This document shows positions 16,170 to 22,633 of a stretch of DNA of 36,736 bases, piece after piece. The translations under genes and the position numbers were made by a program. Positions within the stretch are counted from its first letter, which is position 1. Each line of letters begins with the position of its first letter. The notes beneath the pieces were generated by a model. That model was not told the DNA's origin. It saw only the letters and a program-made list of their open reading frames with translations, and did no database searches. The stretch comes from Chryseobacterium sp. (lineage in GTDB: Bacteria; Bacteroidota; Bacteroidia; Flavobacteriales; Weeksellaceae): NCBI GenBank assembly GCA_003248755.1, contig QFQW01000033.1:1-36736 (forward strand), read 5' to 3'.

Positions 16170-17141
16170 GCGAAGCGATTTCAGTGCTTTTCTGCTTTCC
16201 AGACTTTCTTTGGCCAAAGCCAAGCAATCATCATAATTTCCATATTTTCCGGTGTTTTCTAAAGCAATTGAAGCATTTGTTAGAACGACTGAATTTTGTT
16301 CTTCAGTTCCTTTTCCTTCGAGTATTTGTAAGAAAATTTTGGAAGCTTCTTCTTTAGTATTGCCTCCGAAAATACTTTCCGGAGATACATTTTTGAATTT
16401 CAAATCTTCTGCAGAATAGATTTTTTCACCATTCTTATTGAAAATTTTGGTGTCACCTGTCAAAGAAATTTCATCATAACCATCCAAAGCGTGAACAATC
16501 ATAAACTCGCTTTTTTGCTTTTGTAAAAGATATTGATAAGCCCTCGCAATTTCAAGATTCGCCACACCAATCATCGTAAAATCCGGACGAACAGGATTAA
16601 CTAAAGGCCCGAGCAAATTAAAAAAAGTTTTCAACCCGAGTTGTTTCCTAAGCGGTGCAACTGACTTCAAAGCGGGATGAAATAGCGGTGCGTGCAAAAA
16701 ACAGATGTTTCCTTTTTCCAAATCGGCTTTCAAATCTTCAGAATTATCTTTGAATTTGTAACCCAATTCTTCCAAAACATTAGACGACCCAGAAATAGAA
16801 GATGCACCGTAATTGCCTTGTTTTGCTACTTTTTGTCCGGCTCCGGCAACAATAAAACTCGCTAAAGTCGAAATATTGAATGTGTTTTTCCCGTCTCCGC
16901 CAGTTCCAACGATGTCAACCAAATCTTTGGTTCCCAAATCGACAGGTTTTGCCAATTGAAGTAACGCTTCGCGGAAACCTTCGAGTTCTTCCAAAGTAAT
17001 CGTTCGCATCAGGAAAACCGTAATGAAAGAAATGACTTCGCTTTCGTTGAATTTATTTTGTGAAATTTCAATCAGAATCGCTTTGGCTTCGGCTTTCGTC
17101 AAAGTCTGATGATTGAAAAGGTATTGTAGGATTTGTTTCAT
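16152..17141 (-). CDS. trpD: Anthranilate phosphoribosyltransferase
   Basis: TrpD transfers phosphoribose from PRPP to anthranilate. The 329-residue protein has the family's helical N-terminal domain (residues 1-70) and the PRPP-binding motif DIVGTGGDGKNTFNIST at about 82-98. The anthranilate-site segments KQGNYGASSISGSSNVLEEL and FLLGPLVNPVRPD-like residues (here FFNLLGPLVNPVRP) follow. It is separate from trpG, unlike the E. coli GD fusion. Its last codons, Asn-Asp-stop, are written by the palindromic repeat that follows, which suggests that insertion of the repeat reshaped the C-terminus. Confidence 0.97.
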   Translation of the reverse strand: MKQILQYLFNHQTLTKAEAKAILIEISQNKFNESEVISFITVFLMRTITLEELEGFREALLQLAKPVDLGTKDLVDIVGTGGDGKNTFNISTLASFIVAGAGQKVAKQGNYGASSISGSSNVLEELGYKFKDNSEDLKADLEKGNICFLHAPLFHPALKSVAPLRKQLGLKTFFNLLGPLVNPVRPDFTMIGVANLEIARAYQYLLQKQKSEFMIVHALDGYDEISLTGDTKIFNKNGEKIYSAEDLKFKNVSPESIFGGNTKEEASKIFLQILEGKGTEEQNSVVLTNASIALENTGKYGNYDDCLALAKESLESRKALKSLRSIIND

Positions 17142-17158
17142 TTTAATTGTTAATGGTC

Positions 17159-17202
17159 AATTGTTAATGATTAATTTGCTTGAATTTTAATCATTAACAA
17201 TT
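17159..17202. repeat. Perfect 16-bp inverted repeat between trpG and trpD
   Basis: Bases 17159-17174 (AATTGTTAATGATTAA) are the exact reverse complement of 17187-17202, with a 12-base loop. There is no adjacent T-run in the direction of the operon. A third copy of the core TTAATCATTAA, at 17215-17225, contains the stop codon of trpG. It appears to be an operon-internal dispersed repeat. Confidence 0.7.
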
Positions 17203-17214
17203 AATAATTTATAA

Positions 17215-17808
17215 TTAATCATTAAGAAGAAAATTCTCTAAAATCTTTTTTCCATCAGGCGTCAGAATACTTTCCGGATGATATTGAACCGCGTGAACAT
17301 CGTAAGATTTATGTTTCAGACTCATAATCATTCCATTTTTGTCAACGCTTGTGATTTCCAGTTCTGCCGGAAAATCATCGGGATTTACAGCCCAGGAATG
17401 ATAACGTCCAACTTCCAAGGTTTCGGGTAAATTATTAAAAATTTTATGCTCATTGGTTTGTGTGGCTTCAGTCGCAACGCCGTGATAGATTTCAGACAAA
17501 TTAATAAGACTTCCGCCAAAAGCTTCCGCAATTGCTTGTTGTCCCAGACAAACTCCGAAAATAGATTTGGTTGGTGCATATTTCTTAATCAAATCCAACA
17601 AGATTCCAGCTTCTTCCGGAATTCCAGGACCTGGAGAAAGAATGATTTTGTCGTATTTTTCGATATCCTCCAATGCAATTTGGTCGTTTCTATAAACATC
17701 CACTTCCGAACCAATAATTTGCTCGATGATTTGAACCAAATTATATGTGAAACTGTCGTAGTTGTCGAAGACAAGGATTTTTTTTGATGATTTTATATTA
17801 TTATCCAT
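17215..17808 (-). CDS. trpG: Anthranilate synthase glutamine amidotransferase subunit
   Basis: TrpG hydrolyses glutamine and passes ammonia to TrpE to make anthranilate from chorismate. The 197-residue class-I amidotransferase has the oxyanion segment LSPGPGIPEEAG, the nucleophile Cys87 in GVCLGQQAIAE and the His177/Glu179 pair in YHPES. The N-terminal FDNYDSFTYNL is diagnostic. It could also serve 4-amino-4-deoxychorismate synthase, as some PabA/TrpG proteins do, but its place right after trpE makes the trp role primary. A palindromic repeat of 69 bases separates it from trpE. Confidence 0.96.
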   Translation of the reverse strand: MDNNIKSSKKILVFDNYDSFTYNLVQIIEQIIGSEVDVYRNDQIALEDIEKYDKIILSPGPGIPEEAGILLDLIKKYAPTKSIFGVCLGQQAIAEAFGGSLINLSEIYHGVATEATQTNEHKIFNNLPETLEVGRYHSWAVNPDDFPAELEITSVDKNGMIMSLKHKSYDVHAVQYHPESILTPDGKKILENFLLND

Positions 17809-17824
17809 TTTAATATTTTTTTAC

Positions 17825-17893
17825 TTTGTCATTCCAAGGAACAAGGAATCGGTGAGATTCTTCACTTCGCTATGCTTCGTTCAGAATGACAAA
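17825..17893. repeat. Palindromic repeat between trpE and trpG (GTCATTC family)
   Basis: TTTGTCATTC (17825-17834) pairs with GAATGACAAA (17884-17893), and an inner GAATCggtgaGATTC adds a second stem. Its ends match those of the palindromes at 4571-4635 and 19339-19392. It fills most of the gap between trpE and trpG. Confidence 0.7.
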
Positions 17894-17899
17894 ATTGCT

Positions 17900-19318
17900 T
17901 TACAATTTCTCTGCTTTAATGATTGCTTTTTTCAAAGCGCCTAATTTGTTATTCACTTCCTGAAGTTCGTTTTCAGGATTTGATTTTGCAACAATTCCGG
18001 CTCCGGCTTGATAAAATAGAGTGTTATTTTTGCTTAGGAAAGTTCTTATCATAATCGCCTGATTACAGCTTCCGTCAAAACCTACAAAACCGATACAGCC
18101 TGCATAATAGCTTCTGGACGTTTTCTCGTGCTCTTCAATTAATTGCATTGCACGATATTTTGGAGCGCCGCTCAAAGTTCCTTGTGGGAAAGTGGTTGCA
18201 ATCATTTCGTAAGGATTTTGGTCTTCTTTAACATCAGTCACAACTTCTGAAACCATATGAATCACGTGTGAGAAAAAGTGGATTTCTTTCAGTTTTGAAA
18301 CTGTAGTATTTTTACCGTGAATGCTCAAATCATTTCTTGCCAAATCTACCAACATCGTGTGCTCGGCATTTTCTTTCGGGTCTTTTTTGAGTTCTTCTGC
18401 TGATTCCAAATCTTTTTCAATGTTTCCTGTTCGTTTGAAAGTGCCTGCAATAGGATGAATAATGGCTTTTCCATTTTTGATAATCAACTGGCTTTCCGGG
18501 CTTGAGCCCATTAATTTGTAATCGCCGTAATCGAAAAAGAATAGATAAGGAGAAGGATTGATATTTCTCAAAGCCCGATAAACATTAAACTCGTCACCCT
18601 GGAATTTCTGTTCAAATCTTCTGCTCAAAACCAATTGGAAAACATCGCCGCGGAAACAATGTTTCTTTGCAAATTCTACCGATTCCAGATATTCTTCATC
18701 AGTTAAATTGGATGTTTCTTCGCCAAGTGATTCGAAAGGGAAGACTGGTGCGTTTTTTTGATTAATGATGTTTTCCAATGTTGAAAGTTCAGATTTCAAT
18801 CCATTGATTTTATTTTCAATCAGGAACATTTCGTCGTTGTGATGATTGATTGCAATCACATATTGATAAAGACGATAACGCATCAACGGAATTTTATTTT
18901 CCTCCGATTGTTCCTTGAATTTGATATTCTCAAAAAAAGGAATTGCATCATAACTTGTATATCCGAAAAATCCCTGCGCTTGTTTTCCAATCTCATGGTT
19001 AGGTTTTTCACATTGGAAACAGTTAGAAAATTCCTGCATCAAATCAGACAATTTCTCATTTTCAAGATTGATTTTCTGTGGATTTTCGAGCGGAAATTTT
19101 AGTTCAGCTTCTTCATAATTTCGGATTTCGATTCCTGCGATTGCATTGACACAAATGAATGAAAACGAATTTTCAGAATTCTGATTTCCTGCGCTTTCCA
19201 AAAGAATCGTATCCCGAAACTGGTCACGAAGACGAAGGTAGATTCCAATCGGCGTATAAAGGTCTGCTAAACGGGATTTAACAGAAGTTTTTATATTGAT
19301 TATGTTTTTTAAATTCAT
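17900..19318 (-). CDS. trpE: Anthranilate synthase component I
   Basis: TrpE converts chorismate to anthranilate with ammonia from TrpG and is the feedback-regulated entry step. The 472-residue protein has the tryptophan-binding element LLESAGNQN near the N-terminus and the chorismate-site motifs IHPIAGTFKRTG, DLARNDLS, TFPQGTLSGAPKYRAMQLIEE and GCIGFVGFDG. The LLES motif argues for tryptophan feedback inhibition and against a PabB identity, as does the adjacent trp leader. It is the first structural gene of the operon, starting 75 bases downstream of the attenuator. Confidence 0.97.
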   Translation of the reverse strand: MNLKNIINIKTSVKSRLADLYTPIGIYLRLRDQFRDTILLESAGNQNSENSFSFICVNAIAGIEIRNYEEAELKFPLENPQKINLENEKLSDLMQEFSNCFQCEKPNHEIGKQAQGFFGYTSYDAIPFFENIKFKEQSEENKIPLMRYRLYQYVIAINHHNDEMFLIENKINGLKSELSTLENIINQKNAPVFPFESLGEETSNLTDEEYLESVEFAKKHCFRGDVFQLVLSRRFEQKFQGDEFNVYRALRNINPSPYLFFFDYGDYKLMGSSPESQLIIKNGKAIIHPIAGTFKRTGNIEKDLESAEELKKDPKENAEHTMLVDLARNDLSIHGKNTTVSKLKEIHFFSHVIHMVSEVVTDVKEDQNPYEMIATTFPQGTLSGAPKYRAMQLIEEHEKTSRSYYAGCIGFVGFDGSCNQAIMIRTFLSKNNTLFYQAGAGIVAKSNPENELQEVNNKLGALKKAIIKAEKL

Positions 19319-19338
19319 TTTATGATATTTTAATTACT

Positions 19339-19392
19339 TGTCATTTCGACAAAGGAGAAATCTCCAGATTCATCGCTTCACTCGGAATGACA
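19339..19392. repeat. Palindromic repeat between the trp attenuator and trpE
   Basis: TGTCATT (19339-19345) pairs with AATGACA (19386-19392), and GGAGAaaTCTCC forms an internal hairpin. It belongs to the same family as 17825-17893, so copies of this repeat lie on both sides of trpE. This one starts immediately after the attenuator U-run on the trp transcript. Confidence 0.65.
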
Positions 19393-19393
19393 T

Positions 19394-19426
19394 AAAAAAA
19401 GACTTTAACAAAATTTGTCAAAGTCT
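19394..19426 (-). terminator. trp operon attenuator (factor-independent terminator)
   Basis: On the minus strand AGACTTTGACA pairs with TGTTAAAGTCT (19416-19426 with 19400-19410, one G-U wobble) around a 5-base loop, followed directly by six further Ts. It lies 30 bases after the leader-peptide stop codon and 75 before trpE, the position expected for a transcription attenuator. The competing antiterminator could not be settled by eye; a partial complementarity exists between the region after the leader stop and the left arm. Confidence 0.85.
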
Positions 19427-19456
19427 ATTATGATTGAGTTATAGTTAGTTCACAAT

Positions 19457-19534
19457 TTAGAACACCGATAATCCTTTCAGACCCGACACAGAGTTTGAAA
19501 GCCACCACCAGTTTTTGTTGTTCGTTATTTTCAT
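19457..19534 (-). CDS. trpL: trp operon leader peptide with three consecutive Trp codons
   Basis: A 25-codon frame starts with ATG at 19534 (MKITNNKN), has TGG-TGG-TGG as codons 9-11, continues LSNSVSGLKG and stops with TAA at 19457-19459. Three adjacent Trp codons in so short a frame, upstream of a terminator and trpE, are the hallmark of a transcription-attenuation leader. When charged tRNA-Trp is scarce the ribosome stalls there and the downstream terminator is avoided. It is too short for ordinary gene calling. A -7 promoter element ends only 5 bases before the ATG, so the message is probably leaderless or nearly so. The assignment rests on the pattern and position; no experiment is implied. 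Confidence 0.9.
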   Translation of the reverse strand: MKITNNKNWWWLSNSVSGLKGLSVF

Positions 19535-19539
19535 AAGAG

Positions 19540-19569
19540 CAAATTTAGAAATGATTTTTAATTCTGCAA
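19540..19569 (-). promoter_or_regulatory. trp operon promoter
   Basis: On the minus strand TTG (19569-19567), exactly 19 bases and TAAATTTG (19547-19540) match the Bacteroidota consensus. The element sits 5 bases upstream of the leader-peptide ATG, so the predicted start of transcription is at or within a few bases of that ATG. It lies in the 81-base gap after the T9SS protein gene, which has no terminator of its own that I could see. Confidence 0.75.
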
Positions 19570-19615
19570 TTATTTTTTCGAAAAATTTTATCAATTGTGA
19601 AATGATTTGTTAAAA

Positions 19616-21166
19616 TTATTTTATAACCTTCTGACTTGTAATTGATTTGTTAGTTTCAATTTTTACTAAATAAGTTCCTTTTTGATAATTTCTGAAATCA
19701 ACTTTACTATTATTTCCTTCAACTCTTTTTATTAATTTTCCGTCGATTGCGTAGATTTCGACATATTTAATTGTGTCGTCAGTCTTGATATTCAAGAAAT
19801 CTACAACAGGATTTGGATAAGTTTTAATATTGGTTTTATTGATATCAATTACAGCCAAATTAGTTTTTGTGAAACTGATATTATCCAACCTCAAAGCAGT
19901 TGTAGTAGTAACCTGAGCAGTTGTATTTCCAAATCCAATATAGTAAACCTGGTCAGCTGTTGCCGTGTAACTAATTGTATGTTCCGTATAAGTTTGTTGA
20001 GAAACAGTTTGTGTGCTTAGATTTACAGTGATATTATTTTTGTCTGGGGCACTTGCTACAGCAACTTTCAAAGTAGCCGGTTCGGCAGATTCGTTTCCAA
20101 TGGATGTATAATATTTTGCTGTAACCGTTTCGCCGTTTTTCAGATAGATTGGATAGGAGAAAAGCCAGTCATTTTTCCCAGCGGCAGAAGTACTTGTATT
20201 ATTATAGACGTAACCACTTCCGTTTTGAGCAACAGACTGATTTTCTCCCATCAACCAAGTCGTAGACGCCCAACCGTCTGAATCATATTCACCATAATTT
20301 TCCGCTGTTTTTTCAAAATCATAGGAATAGGGAAGTTCTGTCGGTGTCCAGACGGATTTAGGACCAGCCCAGCCGGAACCACAACCTTCATTTTTCAGGA
20401 AGAACTGGTATCTTTTTCCAGATTGCAAGTTATCAAAACTCTTAGTTGTAGAAGAAGTAATTCCCTTGGAAGAAACAGGAGTATCAAAAGTCGTCAGTCC
20501 TGTATCATAGCTATTAATTCCGCTGGTTGCTGACCAATTGATTGTTACTGAATTTGGTTTGAGATTCGAAACCGAAAATCCGTCTAATGAAGGCATAACA
20601 CAGTCTGAAGACTGACTGATATACAAATCATCCAAAGCCAGATAAGTTCCGCTGTTTGTGTTATTTACGAAAGCCAGATAAACTGTTTTTCCTTTATAAT
20701 TTGAAAGGTCTAATGTATGGCCGGCATAATCGAAAGGCTGCTCATTGTCAATCTGAATCAAGGTTGTAAACGAGGCCATATCGTCATTCGTTTCCGAAAT
20801 TTTGACTGCATAAGAATCTGTGTAATCAAAATCATAGGATTTTCCTTTCCAGTAAACTGTTGGCGTTCCGGTGTTTGGAATTGTAATCGCTGGTGTAATC
20901 AGCCAATCGTTGGACTGACCTTCCGGGTCGTAATATGAGGTGCTGAAAGCTATTTTGTTATCATAACCATCATAAAACTGAATCCATGCTTTCTCATTAA
21001 AATCCTGAACCTGTCCCCATTCCGGAACTGTTAATCCGTCTGCATTGATTGTTTTGAATTGAGATAAAGGTGTCCCGTTATTGTTTTCGAAACCTGCACT
21101 GAATATTTGTGCATTAAGGTTCAGCATTGTTGCCAAACCTACTATGGTGTAAATTTTCTTTTTCAC
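19616..21166 (-). CDS. T9SS-secreted adhesin-like protein with choice-of-anchor J and FN3 domains
   Basis: This 516-residue protein is exported by Sec (signal peptide ending LNLNAQ at residue 20) and then by the type IX system. Residues about 21-185 form a jelly-roll choice-of-anchor J/cleaved-adhesin domain (SAGFENNNGTPL and later YLALDDLYIS). A fibronectin type III domain follows at about 195-275, then a second jelly roll to about 435. The last 75 residues are a type-A T9SS sorting domain: TYPNPVVDFLNI, a middle GKLIKRVEG turn and a terminal GTYLVKIETN. No catalytic motif is visible, so it is likely a surface or secreted binding protein. The start is a GTG, because an in-frame stop lies just upstream. 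Confidence 0.88.
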   Translation of the reverse strand: MKKKIYTIVGLATMLNLNAQIFSAGFENNNGTPLSQFKTINADGLTVPEWGQVQDFNEKAWIQFYDGYDNKIAFSTSYYDPEGQSNDWLITPAITIPNTGTPTVYWKGKSYDFDYTDSYAVKISETNDDMASFTTLIQIDNEQPFDYAGHTLDLSNYKGKTVYLAFVNNTNSGTYLALDDLYISQSSDCVMPSLDGFSVSNLKPNSVTINWSATSGINSYDTGLTTFDTPVSSKGITSSTTKSFDNLQSGKRYQFFLKNEGCGSGWAGPKSVWTPTELPYSYDFEKTAENYGEYDSDGWASTTWLMGENQSVAQNGSGYVYNNTSTSAAGKNDWLFSYPIYLKNGETVTAKYYTSIGNESAEPATLKVAVASAPDKNNITVNLSTQTVSQQTYTEHTISYTATADQVYYIGFGNTTAQVTTTTALRLDNISFTKTNLAVIDINKTNIKTYPNPVVDFLNIKTDDTIKYVEIYAIDGKLIKRVEGNNSKVDFRNYQKGTYLVKIETNKSITSQKVIK

Positions 21167-21257
21167 TTTTTATTCTTTACGTTATTAAAAACGTGCGAAT
21201 TTCCGAATCTTTTTTACAAAATCGCTGACGATAATGGTTTATTTTTCAACAGTGATG

Positions 21258-21265
21258 CAAAATTA
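21258..21265 (-). promoter_or_regulatory. Candidate promoter -7 element for the T9SS protein
   Basis: TAATTTTG on the minus strand fits TAnnTTTG about 90 bases before the GTG start. The matching upstream half would lie inside the thioesterase gene and was not clearly seen. Confidence 0.4.
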
Positions 21266-21267
21266 TA

Positions 21268-21735
21268 TTAAAGAAACGGCTTCATTTCGTCTTCGATATT
21301 TTTTCTGAGGTCTTTCAGTTTGATGGCATATTGCTCCATTTGTACTTCTTTTTCAGTAACCGGAATCCATTTTGGTACTTCCACGGATTTTCCGTTTTCA
21401 TCTACTGCTACAAAAACGATGATGCAATGCGTTCGTTTCTCAAACTTTTTCTCTTTGACATTCCTCGAAAATACATCAATTGAAATATGCATACTGGAGT
21501 TTCCGGTGAAAATAACCTTAGATTCCAGCTTCACGATTTCTCCGATTTTAATAGGTTTATAAAACCTTATTCCGCCTACATAAACCGTGACACAATAAGT
21601 TCCCGACCAATTACTGGCGCAGGCATAGCCGACCTGGTCTATCCATTTCATCACGCTTCCGCCGTGAACATTGCCTCCGAAATTAACGTCTGTCGGTTCA
21701 GAAATAAACTGAAACGTAACCGGTTTGTTTTCCAT
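21268..21735 (-). CDS. Acyl-CoA thioesterase, hotdog fold (YciA/BACH type)
   Basis: This 155-residue hotdog-fold enzyme hydrolyses acyl-CoA thioesters. The diagnostic block NFGGNVHGGSVMKWIDQVGYACA (shown in part: VHGGSVMKWID) carries the conserved Asn/Asp pair of the catalytic site, and VYVGGIRFYKPIKIGEIV is the second family motif. The C-terminal tail is Lys/Glu-rich. It is upstream of the T9SS gene on the same strand, 101 bases apart, with a promoter candidate between them, so co-transcription is not required. A second, shorter member of the same fold is encoded at 31819-32232. Confidence 0.92.
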   Translation of the reverse strand: MENKPVTFQFISEPTDVNFGGNVHGGSVMKWIDQVGYACASNWSGTYCVTVYVGGIRFYKPIKIGEIVKLESKVIFTGNSSMHISIDVFSRNVKEKKFEKRTHCIIVFVAVDENGKSVEVPKWIPVTEKEVQMEQYAIKLKDLRKNIEDEMKPFL

Positions 21736-21752
21736 TCTATTCTTATTTGTAT

Positions 21753-21760
21753 CAAAAATA
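21753..21760 (-). promoter_or_regulatory. Candidate promoter -7 element of the first thioesterase
   Basis: TATTTTTG on the minus strand matches TAnnTTTG 17 bases before the ATG. No convincing TTG was found at the expected upstream distance. Confidence 0.4.
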
Positions 21761-21803
21761 GGGAAGAATATTGAGATTTGACAGAAATTGTTGGAAAGTG
21801 CCG

Positions 21804-21866
21804 CTCCTAAGGAGTTGAGTAAAATGTTGGAAATTTTATTCTACAAACATTTCGCTCCTACGGAGC
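21804..21866. repeat. Two GCTCC-type hairpin repeats
   Basis: CTCCtaaGGAG (21804-21814) and GCTCCtacGGAGC (21854-21866) sit in matching contexts, each preceded by a C or CC and an AT-rich spacer (ATTCTACAAACATTTC before the second). They look like two diverged units of one dispersed hairpin repeat. Confidence 0.65.
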
Positions 21867-21916
21867 TCTGCAAAAAACTGCTGCGTAGTAATCTTTAATT
21901 ACAGCACAATGATGGA

Positions 21917-22039
21917 ATTGCGTGAGCGATTGCAGCGGTTATCCTTTTTGGCTAAGGATTGGAAAAGCAGAAGATAATAGCGGAAAGCGCTGCCCGCTTG
22001 TTCCGAAATTTTCGGGACAAAGGGACACGCCCAAATTAT
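21917..22039 (+). repeat. Dispersed element, copy A (opposite orientation copy at 36048-36178)
   Basis: This non-coding block shares an ordered series of short words with the reverse complement of 36048-36178: GCGG then ATCCTTTTT-GC, later AGAT followed by AGCGGAA-GCG, then GCTGCCC and finally CCCAAATTAT or close variants. Between the words the copies differ in length and sequence. A hairpin TTCCGAAattTTCGGGA is present near its right end. It ends a few bases before the promoter element of the ArsC-like gene. Confidence 0.65.
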
Positions 22040-22044
22040 TTCCG

Positions 22045-22052
22045 TAAATTTG
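22045..22052 (+). promoter_or_regulatory. Promoter -7 element directly before the ArsC-like gene
   Basis: TAAATTTG ends 4 bases before the ATG at 22057, so transcription from it would give a leaderless message. No TTTG is seen about 19 bases upstream, where the dispersed element ends. Confidence 0.45.
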
Positions 22053-22056
22053 AAAT

Positions 22057-22407
22057 ATGAAAAAAGTATTTTACCTCAAAACCTGTGGAACCAATAAGAA
22101 AATAATGACACCTCTTGACCTTTCCGACTGGGAACTGAGAGAAATAAAATCCCAACCTGTAACCGATGCCGAACTGGAAGAGATGTATGGAAAAACGAAA
22201 TCTTATGAAGCCCTTTTCAGCAAAAAATCAACGCAAATCAAGGAAAGGGGTATTGATGTAAGTTCTTTAAAAGAAAATGATTTCAAAAAATTGATTCTTG
22301 ACCATTACAGTTTTTTGAAACGTCCGGTTTTCATTACAGATAATGAAGTTTTTGCAGGAAGTGATAAAAAGAATCTTGAAAATCTGAATGCTTATTTTGA
22401 GAAATAG
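22057..22407 (+). CDS. ArsC/Spx-like glutaredoxin-fold protein
   Basis: This 116-residue protein has the thioredoxin-like fold of the arsenate reductase/Spx family. Near the N-terminus VFYLKTCGTNKKIM carries a single redox Cys (residue 10), and the C-terminal half has the family motif FLKRPVFITDNEVFAGSD, equivalent to IKRPILV in ArsC. The CxxC of Spx is absent and the usual Arg trio of true arsenate reductases is not obvious, so arsenate reduction is uncertain; a thiol-transfer or RNA polymerase-binding role is equally possible. No arsenic resistance genes are nearby. Confidence 0.8.
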   Translation: MKKVFYLKTCGTNKKIMTPLDLSDWELREIKSQPVTDAELEEMYGKTKSYEALFSKKSTQIKERGIDVSSLKENDFKKLILDHYSFLKRPVFITDNEVFAGSDKKNLENLNAYFEK

Positions 22408-22502
22408 TTTTTATCACAAAAGAATTACATTTGTTTATAATGTTTAAAAGAATAAATAAGTTTATTATTAATGAATCGAATAGCAATCATCCTTGATTAT
22501 TG

Positions 22503-22532
22503 AAAAGCATAGATCTCAATCCATGCTTTTTT
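22503..22532 (+). terminator. Terminator downstream of the ArsC-like gene
   Basis: AAAAGCAT (22503-22510) pairs with ATGCTTTT (22523-22530) around a partly paired GATctcaATC loop, followed by further Ts. It lies 95 bases after the stop codon. Confidence 0.7.
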
Positions 22533-22585
22533 CATTCCATTTAAAAGTAACAGTCACGAATTCTTTGCGACTAATAAAAAATGTT

Positions 22586-22598
22586 GCGTAAATTACGC
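22586..22598. promoter_or_regulatory. Perfect 13-base palindrome upstream of the M16 gene
   Basis: GCGTAAATTACGC is a perfect inverted repeat around one central base, 35 bases before the M16 start codon. Its size and place suit an operator, but no regulator can be named. Confidence 0.35.
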
Positions 22599-22633
22599 CT
22601 CAAAATAAAAATTAAAAAAAATAAAAGTATAGT

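Noticed and set aside
22057..22407. Arsenate resistance locus.
   Set aside because: The ArsC-like protein lacks obvious arsenate-binding arginines, and no arsR, arsB or acr3 genes are adjacent.
22426..22535. Possible small RNA between a TACATTTG box (22426-22433) and the terminator at 22503-22532.
   Set aside because: No TTG or TTTG at an acceptable distance upstream, and the terminator is adequately explained by the ArsC-like gene.
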